DNA of 5,014 nucleotides from an uncultured Chthoniobacterales bacterium (lineage in GTDB: Bacteria; Verrucomicrobiota; Verrucomicrobiia; Chthoniobacterales; UBA10450), in NCBI GenBank assembly GCA_955652255.1, contig CATPAW010000075.1:1-5014 (forward strand), in the 5' to 3' direction. The stretch's first letter is position 1. Each line of letters begins with the position of its first letter. A program made the position numbers and the translations under genes. Under the pieces are notes generated by a model. That model saw nothing but the letters and a program-made list of their open reading frames with translations. It did not search any database and had not been told where the DNA came from. Of this stretch, positions 1 to 5,014 are shown in pieces.

Positions 1-1695
1 CGGCAGAGAGAGAAGTTTCCGGCTCAGGAAATCGAGAATGGCCGTATCGAGACGCACCGCCGCAAAGGCGATCAAATATTCCTGCGCGAGGGTGGCGAGT
101 TGCACGAAAACGAGCGCGGCGAATATCCCGAGCAGAATGGTTTTCAGCAGACCGATGTCGTTTTCGACAATGACCTTGTCCACGACCATTTGCGTGAACA
201 CGGGAAAGAGCAGTTGAAGAAAAGCGACGGCGACGGCGAGTCCCAAGACTTGCAGCAAGATGACTTTAAAGCGAGCGAGGAATGGTAGAACCCACGCCAA
301 CGTTGGCTTGCTCTCCGGAGCTTGCTCGAATTCCGTCGTGTAATCGAACAGCGCCGCGTAACCCGTCCATTTCGTCTCAAATTCGCGCCGCGGAATTTTC
401 CGCAGTCCAAGCCCGGGATCGGCCACACGCACAAACTGCTCATCCACATGGTAGAGTACGATCCAGTGATTGCCCTCCCAATGCACTATGGCTGGCAGGG
501 GCATCATTGGGAGGTTGCGCAGCGAGACTTTTAGTGCGCGCGCCGCCAGGCCAAGTTCGGTTGCGGCGCGAGAAAGCGCCTTCAAGCTGGTGCCATCAGT
601 TGCGGTGTGACAGAGCTGTCGAATACGCGCCAAGCTTACTTTTCGGCCGAAATACCGGCACACCATCCCCAGACTCGCCGCGCCGCAATCCATTTCATCG
701 ATTTGCATGATATGGTCGATTTTGCGGATGCGCTTGCCGCGTTTGCGGAACAAACCCTGCTCGTCTGCGAACGGATCTTCTTTTTCTTCGGCTTCGGCGC
801 CCGGCTGTTCACCGACCAGTTCTACTTTGTCCTGCACCTTTGTCTCCGCAGGAAGCAGTTCCGTTGTGAAATCAAGCGGAATACGCGCTTCTGTTTTTGC
901 CTGATATAATGCGAGCCGCTCGCTGAGAAGCTTGTCGAACTCGGGAAAGCGACGGCGCAAGTCCCGCACCGATTTCGGGTCAAGCGCGTGCAACTGGCAA
1001 TCTGTAAATGCTTCCACCGACGCTGCGCGGGGCGAGCCGTTCAAGATTGACAGTTCGCCAAAAAAATCGCCTTCGCGGTAAAACGCGAGATTCCGGTCGC
1101 GGCCATTGACTCCGGTAAAGGCTCGCGCGCGTCCCTTCTCGATGACGTAGAGCGGTCCGGCGTCGTCACCTTCGCGAATAATAAGACTGCCTTTCGCGAA
1201 TCCGGCGGGTTTTAATTTGTCGATCATGCTGCGCAAGACAGGGGCGGGGAGCCGGCCGAAGTTGCTGAACTGGTAAAGGAAGCTTTGCAGCGCCCGGTTG
1301 CGCCCGGTCGCCTCGACATAATGCTTTAGCTCAGGCACTCGGCGGACGAGCTCGAGAAAATCGGTGCGATCGATCCGCAGAACATCCACGGCCGTGCTGC
1401 AGCGCACGGTCGCGTTTCGTGTTCCACCCTCAGACAACGCGGCTTCTCCGAACGAGTCGCCAGGTTTCAACACCCCCAATGGGATTTCCTCACCATCTGG
1501 TTTGATTTTCAGGGCGCGCGCGCGCCCGCTGGTTAAAACGTAAAACGAATCGGCCTGATCGTCCTGTTTTACGATTACGTCGCCAAAATCGTAGTGTTCT
1601 TCCTGCAACAGCGGTTCAATGGCGCCGAAATGTTCATCGGAAAGGAAGCGGAACACCGATGAACGCCGCAGAATTTCGCTATCTTGTGTTTTCAT
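1..1695 (-). CDS. C39-peptidase ABC exporter with two N-terminal cNMP-binding domains (3' end cut by window)
   Basis: This is the first 565 codons of an inner-membrane exporter that should cleave a double-glycine leader and pump out the released peptide. Translation from the ATG at 1695 shows a cNMP-binding-type domain at about residues 14-130 (FGEAAL at 82-87, Arg93) and a second at about 141-262 (FGELSI at 212-217, Arg223). A charged linker follows (about 281-325). A C39 peptidase domain covers about 325-450, with Gln331, Cys337 in DCGAASLGMV, His410 in NHWIVLYHV and Asp426 in ADP, so the catalytic set is intact. The transmembrane domain begins near 470, with hydrophobic stretches at about 477-499 and 514-535. 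The remaining helices and the ATPase domain lie beyond base 1. The start overlaps the stop of the upstream SurA-like gene (ATGA), which indicates translational coupling. The substrate is unknown. Bacteriocin-like or other leader-bearing peptides are the family expectation. Confidence 0.93.
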   Translation of the reverse strand, partial: MKTQDSEILRRSSVFRFLSDEHFGAIEPLLQEEHYDFGDVIVKQDDQADSFYVLTSGRARALKIKPDGEEIPLGVLKPGDSFGEAALSEGGTRNATVRCSTAVDVLRIDRTDFLELVRRVPELKHYVEATGRNRALQSFLYQFSNFGRLPAPVLRSMIDKLKPAGFAKGSLIIREGDDAGPLYVIEKGRARAFTGVNGRDRNLAFYREGDFFGELSILNGSPRAASVEAFTDCQLHALDPKSVRDLRRRFPEFDKLLSERLALYQAKTEARIPLDFTTELLPAETKVQDKVELVGEQPGAEAEEKEDPFADEQGLFRKRGKRIRKIDHIMQIDEMDCGAASLGMVCRYFGRKVSLARIRQLCHTATDGTSLKALSRAATELGLAARALKVSLRNLPMMPLPAIVHWEGNHWIVLYHVDEQFVRVADPGLGLRKIPRREFETKWTGYAALFDYTTEFEQAPESKPTLAWVLPFLARFKVILLQVLGLAVAVAFLQLLFPVFTQMVVDKVIVENDIGLLKTILLGIFAALVFVQLATLAQEYLIAFAAVRLDTAILDFLSRKLLSLP

Positions 1696-2780
1696 TCCGC
1701 GGAAATGGAAACGCCAAGGCGCCGCTCTACATACTTACTGGTGAGCTCAGAAAAATGCCGATCAAGCAGTCGTTGATCGATCCGCGATTTAACGCTTGGA
1801 TCGTCCGGTTCCGGCTCGATCTTGTTAACGATGCGACATAATTCGAACCCGTCGCCGCGCACGGCTGGTTCCAGGACGTCGCCCGGCGAGACGCTTAGGA
1901 ATCTCTGCTGCACGTCGCTGGGAATATCTTCGAAAAGAAAATCGATGCGCCGGTACGGGTACCGCCCTTCGATTGCGACCTCTTCCATCGACATGCCGTC
2001 TTCGCGCACACAAAATAGTGCTTCCTGGGCAGCATCGTGCGATTCCAGCTCGATCACTTCAGCTTCAAATCGCGTCAGGGGCAATCGCAGCGCCGCCAAT
2101 TCGCGTTGGCGCGCCTGGGGGACAAGCAGCATGTCGCGACGCCGGCGAAATGCTGCCTCCATCGCCACCATCTCATCGAACCACTTCGAATCGCGCCTAA
2201 GTCGCTCCAGCCAATTCGGAAGCTGCGCGGGCTCGATTTTGTTTCGATCAAAAAAAATTCGTTCTTCGGCCGTAATCGCATCCGAATTGGAGTCTTTCTC
2301 GGCGCAGCGGACGGCCAAACGGAACATCAACGCGGTCGTCATACGGTCCAATTCTCCGCAAAGAATCAACTCCGCCAGGAATAACTGACGTAGCTCAGAC
2401 GTCGCGGAGATGTATTCGATTTGCTCGGGAACAATGTTCTCCTTCAAGGCGTCGGTGCAGTATCGACGCGTAAAATAATCGGTGAAATCGTCGAGGGTGA
2501 GTGCTCGTGTTGCCAGCCATGCCTCCGTTTCCTCTGCGGTAATGAGATCATGTTCGTAGCGAAAAGCTTCTGCCGCGTTCGCAACGGCCGAGTCATCGAG
2601 CTCGATGTCGAGCTCGTCAGCGCGCCTTTGCGCTTCCACGCAGCGTAGGAAGTCCTTCCATTTTGCATCCAGTTCGCCCCTGAAAAGGGCTGCGTCGATT
2701 GCGTCGCGCGGCGTATATTCCTGAGTTCCGCACGTGCACAAGATCAGCTCATCGTGAGAAACTGACTCAGTACCAGGCAT
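1692..2780 (-). CDS. SurA/parvulin-like export accessory protein, lacking catalytic histidines
   Basis: This encodes 362 residues from the ATG at 2780. An in-frame TTG at 2837 would add 19 residues, but neither start has a clear ribosome binding site. No signal peptide or membrane segment is visible, so it is probably cytoplasmic. The N-terminal half is helical and acidic and resembles the SurA N-terminal segment of peptidyl-prolyl isomerases found beside C39 exporters. A second, similar helical unit seems to follow: residues 36-108 against 142-212, both opening with GELD and containing a WL pair. Residues 235-325 resemble the PpiC fold (EEVA at 266-269, SPGDVLEPAV at 298-307, DGFELCRIVNK at 310-320). 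The histidines expected in the HIL and GxHI positions of active parvulins are replaced, so a substrate-holding role is more likely than isomerase activity. It is the first gene of the exporter operon, coupled by a 4-base overlap. The family assignment rests on remembered motifs only. Confidence 0.72.
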   Translation of the reverse strand: MPGTESVSHDELILCTCGTQEYTPRDAIDAALFRGELDAKWKDFLRCVEAQRRADELDIELDDSAVANAAEAFRYEHDLITAEETEAWLATRALTLDDFTDYFTRRYCTDALKENIVPEQIEYISATSELRQLFLAELILCGELDRMTTALMFRLAVRCAEKDSNSDAITAEERIFFDRNKIEPAQLPNWLERLRRDSKWFDEMVAMEAAFRRRRDMLLVPQARQRELAALRLPLTRFEAEVIELESHDAAQEALFCVREDGMSMEEVAIEGRYPYRRIDFLFEDIPSDVQQRFLSVSPGDVLEPAVRGDGFELCRIVNKIEPEPDDPSVKSRIDQRLLDRHFSELTSKYVERRLGVSISAE

Positions 2781-2932
2781 TGAAGTATGCGTTTGTACAG
2801 CGTTTAATGAAAAAAGTCTAGCTAGTCCCGGCCTCAATATTAGACCACTTGAAATTGCCCGTAATTATTTGCTTATGTTAGGTTTGCGCAAAACGATTGA
2901 CTAAACGTTGCTTTCGATGTTCAGTTTAGATT
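2781..2932. other. AT-rich divergent intergenic region
   Basis: This lies between the leftward exporter operon and the remnant upstream of the rightward fah gene. It is clearly more AT-rich than the flanking genes, as expected for promoters. Weak -10-like hexamers can be picked out on the minus strand (for example TAATAT at about 2838-2843), but no well-spaced -35/-10 pair stands out on either strand. It contains the palindrome described separately. If the TTG start of the SurA-like gene is used, bases 2781-2837 are coding. No RNA gene was seen. Confidence 0.5.
2883..2892. promoter_or_regulatory. Perfect 10-bp palindrome TTTGCGCAAA, possible operator
   Basis: TTTGCGCAAA is a perfect inverted repeat without spacer. 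It sits about 103 bases upstream of the ATG of the SurA-like gene, in the AT-rich divergent region where a dimeric regulator could control the exporter operon. It is short, no second copy was seen in the window, and no regulator gene is adjacent. The operator role is inference from position only. Confidence 0.22.
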
Positions 2933-3021
2933 ACGTTTGCTGCCTCGCTTGCGCGCTCCTTGCCCATTCAATTGATTATGCGCGAATGTTCCCGCCTTGC
3001 AGCCTCGCGCTCGAACCAGCT
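2919..3021 (+). repeat. Direct repeat, upstream copy (matches 4160-4263)
   Basis: This stretch aligns with 4160-4263, which holds the leader and first 30 codons of the conserved gene downstream of fah. The last 69 bases (2953-3021) match 4195-4263 without gaps at 56 of 69 positions. The preceding 34 bases align with three single-base gaps and about six mismatches. Similarity stops abruptly after 3021. Together the two copies flank the fah gene. Confidence 0.8.
2933..3021 (+). pseudogene. Truncated, frameshifted remnant of the 5' end of the gene at 4174
   Basis: Read by alignment with the intact gene, the start codon is ACG instead of ATG (2933-2935). The next codons give FAASL where the intact gene has PAASL. 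One base is then missing in codon 7 (near 2951). After that the frame reads ALLAHSIDYARMFPPC at 2953-3000 and continues to EPA, against ALLAHSIDYAGMFPPC in the intact gene: 21 of 23 residues agree over this part. Of the 13 base differences there, 11 are silent. That suggests the copy was once under selection as a coding gene before losing its start, its frame and everything after codon 30. The sequence from 3022 to the fah start shows no similarity to the rest of the intact gene. Confidence 0.75.
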
Positions 3022-3105
3022 CCTGAATCCGGCGGTTTGATCTGGTCTTGCGGTCGTCGCACTTCCGCGCCGCTGGGAACGTAGCATTCATTTTTCGCCT
3101 GACGT
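3022..3105 (+). other. Unassigned leader of fah after the remnant breakpoint
   Basis: These 84 bases lie between the abrupt end of the gene remnant and the fah ATG. No gene, clear promoter or ribosome binding site was recognised. The stretch just before the ATG (CATTTTTCGCCTGACGT) has no purine-rich Shine-Dalgarno sequence. Its origin is unclear. It could be the original fah upstream region or part of an inserted repeat. Confidence 0.35.
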
Positions 3106-4083
3106 ATGCGGCTCGCCACCATTATTCCGGAAAACGGATCAATAGCACTCGCCGCAGTTTCCGTCGATGTCGATCGCTTTGTTGGTCTGCATGCGTTCCT
3201 GAGTTTTTTCGGGTCGAAAGAGCTTCCCGGGAATCCGGCCGCGCCGATGGAGCAGTTCCTTCCCATTCTCATGCCGCGTTTATCCGAGTTTACGCGCAAG
3301 CTGAGCGACTGGCCGGAACACGAAAAGGTCTTCCAGAAGCGAGGCGGCAAAAGTTCTCGCGCGCGAAAGCTTTTGCCGCCGGTTATGCGTCCCTCAACCT
3401 TCCGCGATTTCTATGCATTCGAGCAGCACGTGAGGGCGGCGCGGTCCCGGCGCGGTCTCGACATGGTCGCGGCCTGGTATGAAATTCCGGTTTTCTATTT
3501 TTCAAATCCAAATTCGCTTATCGCTGACAACAACACGGTTTTTGCGCCCGCTGGCTCGCAGGAACTGGATTATGAGCTCGAACTCGGTGTGGTGATCGGC
3601 AAACGTGGGCGCGATATTCCGCCGATAAGAGCATGGGAACACGTCGCTGGTTTCACGATCATTAACGATTTCAGCGCGCGCGATTTGCAACGCGCCGAAA
3701 TGGAGGTGGGACTTGGCCCGGCCAAGGGGAAAGATTTCGCAACCGTAGTCGGGCCAACGCTTGTGACGCGCGATGAAGTCTCCGACCGGATCAGTGGCGA
3801 GAAAATTTCGCTGGAGATGCGGGCGCGTCTCAACGGCCGCAATTTATCCTTCGGAAATACTTCGGCTTTGCATCATTCGTTCCCGAAAATGATTGCACAG
3901 GCTTCGCGCGACGCGGATCTGTTTCCCGGCGATTTGATCGGCAGCGGAACAGTCGGGACTGGTTGCATTCTGGAGCTCGGCGCGGAAAACACGGGCGGAT
4001 GGCTCAAACCCGGCGACACGATCGAGCTGGAAATCGAGAAGCTCGGTGTTCTGCGCACGCGCGTGATTGCGCGCAACGCCTAG
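3106..4083 (+). CDS. Fumarylacetoacetate hydrolase family protein
   Basis: This 325-residue cytoplasmic metal-dependent enzyme belongs to the FAH family, whose members cleave carbon-carbon bonds in acylpyruvate-type substrates. In tyrosine/homogentisate degradation they convert fumarylacetoacetate to fumarate and acetoacetate. An N-terminal region of about 97 residues precedes the catalytic domain. Likely metal ligands are Asp101, Glu157 and Glu159 (DYELEL at 155-160) and Asp188 (NDFSARDLQ at 187-195). His108 lies seven residues after Asp101, matching the Asp126-His133 pair of animal FAH. Tyr103, Gln195, Lys209 (GKDF) and Thr282 (GSGT) also match substrate-site residues remembered from that enzyme. 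The start is well fixed because an in-frame TGA lies two codons upstream. No Shine-Dalgarno sequence is visible. It is shorter than animal FAH (about 419), so another acylpyruvate substrate remains possible. The symbol is left blank because the family is broad. Confidence 0.92.
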   Translation: MRLATIIPENGSIALAAVSVDVDRFVGLHAFLSFFGSKELPGNPAAPMEQFLPILMPRLSEFTRKLSDWPEHEKVFQKRGGKSSRARKLLPPVMRPSTFRDFYAFEQHVRAARSRRGLDMVAAWYEIPVFYFSNPNSLIADNNTVFAPAGSQELDYELELGVVIGKRGRDIPPIRAWEHVAGFTIINDFSARDLQRAEMEVGLGPAKGKDFATVVGPTLVTRDEVSDRISGEKISLEMRARLNGRNLSFGNTSALHHSFPKMIAQASRDADLFPGDLIGSGTVGTGCILELGAENTGGWLKPGDTIELEIEKLGVLRTRVIARNA

Positions 4084-4173
4084 AAGATGTCGATCCAAGG
4101 GAAGACGCGATCTCTCCACGCCTTTCAGAACAGTGGTTGACGAAGGGCCAGATCGCGCCGTTCAATTTAATTC
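4084..4173 (+). other. Intergenic spacer with an 8-bp inverted repeat
   Basis: This 90-base gap separates fah from the next co-directional gene. CGCGATCT (4106-4113) and AGATCGCG (4150-4157) are exact reverse complements with 36 bases between them. No U-run follows the second arm, so it does not look like an intrinsic terminator, and read-through into the next gene is plausible. Bases 4160-4173 are the leader part of the repeat shared with 2919-2932. No ribosome binding site is evident before the ATG at 4174. Confidence 0.4.
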
Positions 4174-4263
4174 ATGCCTGCCGCTTCGCTTCGCGCGCTC
4201 CTCGCGCACTCGATTGATTACGCCGGAATGTTTCCGCCTTGCAATCTTGCGCTCGAACCCGCG
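4160..4263 (+). repeat. Direct repeat, downstream (intact) copy
   Basis: This is the leader and first 30 codons of the conserved hypothetical gene, matched by the decayed copy at 2919-3021. The alignment begins at GTTCAATTTA, 14 bases before the ATG, and ends after the Ala30 codon. Here the start codon and frame are intact. Confidence 0.8.
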
Positions 4264-5014
4264 CTGCAAAATCACGCGAAATACATTCGTGAGTCGGACG
4301 CGTGGATGCTCTCGACCTTTATCTTGCCGACCGGGCAATTTGCCGCCGTATCGGGCGCCCTTGCCCAATTCGATCGGAAACATCCGCTGCGCGTTTCAGC
4401 GCTCGGATCAAAAACCGAAACTGTCGCTGCGTTCCGGCCCGCGTTCCGAGAAGCTATGGAGGCGATCCGCAAATTTTCCGCGGAACATGCCGGGGTTGTT
4501 TCGATCGATCAATTCGAGATGCTCCTGCCCGGAGATGTCGATCTTGCCATACTGGCCGACGCCGCCGGGATGTTCGGAGAAATGAAGTTGCATGTGTTTT
4601 GGGAAACGCCGCCGGATACCGCGGAGCACGCGATTGCGCTCCTCGCGCAGCATAATTCCAAGAAAAATATACGCGTGTTTGGATATAAATTACGCACCGG
4701 CGGCGTGACGGTGGACGCTTTTCCGTCTGCCGCGCACATTGGCGGCGCTCTCATCGCGGCGGCAAGAAATCGTGTTCCGATCAAATTCACCGCCGGGCTG
4801 CATCATCCGGTTCGGCAATTCCGGGACGAAGTAAAAACTAAGATGCACGGATTCCTCAACGTGCTCGGCGCAGGCGTGCTCGCAGCCGAGCACGATTGGG
4901 ATGAAGGACAAATCTCGCGGATGCTCGAAGACGAAAATGCCGATTCGTTTTCTTTCGACGAAACGATTTTCGCCTGGCGCGAATGGGAGATTGCAACCGA
5001 CCGCATTCACGCCC
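4174..5014 (+). CDS. Conserved protein of unknown function, fah neighbour (3' end cut by window)
   Basis: The first 280 codons are present and the gene runs off the right edge without a stop. The ATG at 4174 is the first possible start, since an in-frame TAA ends at 4170. No signal peptide or membrane segment is seen, so it is probably cytoplasmic and soluble. Recognisable motifs are an N-terminal HSIDYAGMFPP (12-22), GYKLRTGG (170-177), KFTAGLHHPVR (204-214) and MHGFLNVL (224-231). I recall this combination from unannotated proteins of soil bacteria whose C-terminus carries a FGSCSF-type motif, which would lie outside the window. The alternating strand and helix pattern, with conserved Lys172, Arg174, Lys204 and His210-His211, would suit a barrel-type enzyme, but this is inference. 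It follows fah by 90 bases on the same strand and is probably co-transcribed, so a role in the same catabolic route is possible. A decayed copy of its 5' end lies upstream of fah. Confidence 0.85.
   Translation, partial: MPAASLRALLAHSIDYAGMFPPCNLALEPALQNHAKYIRESDAWMLSTFILPTGQFAAVSGALAQFDRKHPLRVSALGSKTETVAAFRPAFREAMEAIRKFSAEHAGVVSIDQFEMLLPGDVDLAILADAAGMFGEMKLHVFWETPPDTAEHAIALLAQHNSKKNIRVFGYKLRTGGVTVDAFPSAAHIGGALIAAARNRVPIKFTAGLHHPVRQFRDEVKTKMHGFLNVLGAGVLAAEHDWDEGQISRMLEDENADSFSFDETIFAWREWEIATDRIHA

Noticed and set aside
282..710. Long open frame on the plus strand (142 codons) opposite the exporter gene
   Set aside because: It lies wholly antisense to the C39 peptidase region, whose catalytic motifs are intact on the minus strand. 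Its product is rich in Arg, Pro and Ser, typical of shadow frames in GC-rich DNA.
1822..2388. 188-codon open frame on the plus strand opposite the SurA-like gene
   Set aside because: Its composition is dominated by Ser, Arg and Asn with no recognisable domain. The opposite strand encodes a coherent protein coupled to the exporter.
2897..2902. TTGACT as a -35 box for fah
   Set aside because: No acceptable -10 hexamer lies 16-19 bases downstream. The best candidate (TTTAGA) is 22 bases away, so a promoter cannot be claimed.
2976..3350. 124-codon minus-strand frame across the fah start
   Set aside because: It is antisense to both the gene remnant and the well-supported fah N-terminus, and its low-complexity Arg/Ser-rich product resembles no known family.
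4106..4157. Inverted repeat CGCGATCT/AGATCGCG as a transcription terminator after fah
   Set aside because: The stem is only 8 bp with a 36-base loop and no T-run after the second arm. The next gene runs in the same direction and is likely co-transcribed.
1..5014. CRISPR array, tRNA, rRNA, transposase or insertion sequence
   Set aside because: No regularly spaced repeats, cloverleaf-like segments, rRNA-like stretches, transposase motifs or terminal inverted repeats were seen. The only sizeable repeat is the gene remnant pair.

Overview
The window looks like a chromosomal segment from a soil-type bacterium of moderately high GC content. The protein flavour (the FAH-family subtype, the uncharacterised neighbour of fah, and the C39 exporter with a cNMP N-terminus) suggests Verrucomicrobiota or Acidobacteriota. 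That taxonomic guess rests on recollection of similar proteins and not on a marker gene. Start codons lack clear Shine-Dalgarno sequences, which would fit such lineages.

Left half, minus strand (2780 down to 1): a two-gene export operon that runs off the left edge. The first gene encodes a cytoplasmic SurA/parvulin-like helical protein without the usual catalytic histidines. Its stop codon overlaps the start of the second gene (ATGA). The second gene encodes a C39-peptidase ABC exporter with two cyclic-nucleotide-binding-type domains at its N-terminus. The peptidase residues (Cys337, Gln331, His410, Asp426) are intact, so the exporter should cleave double-glycine leaders and secrete the mature peptides. 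The rest of the transmembrane domain and the ATPase domain lie beyond base 1. No convincing precursor peptide or HlyD-type adaptor gene is in the window.

Middle (2781-3105): a divergent intergenic region of 325 bases. It is AT-rich near the exporter operon and contains a 10-bp palindrome. Its right part holds a decayed copy of the 5' end of the gene that sits intact downstream of fah. That copy has a lost start codon, a one-base deletion and an abrupt end after about 30 codons.

Right half, plus strand (3106-5014): a fumarylacetoacetate hydrolase family gene with a full set of metal and catalytic residues, then a 90-base gap, then the first 280 codons of a conserved protein of unknown function. 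The two probably form one transcription unit, perhaps for aromatic amino acid (homogentisate) breakdown. The main observations are the cNMP-cNMP-C39-ABC fusion coupled to a histidine-less SurA-like protein, and the gene remnant that makes fah flanked by direct repeats of its neighbour's 5' end.
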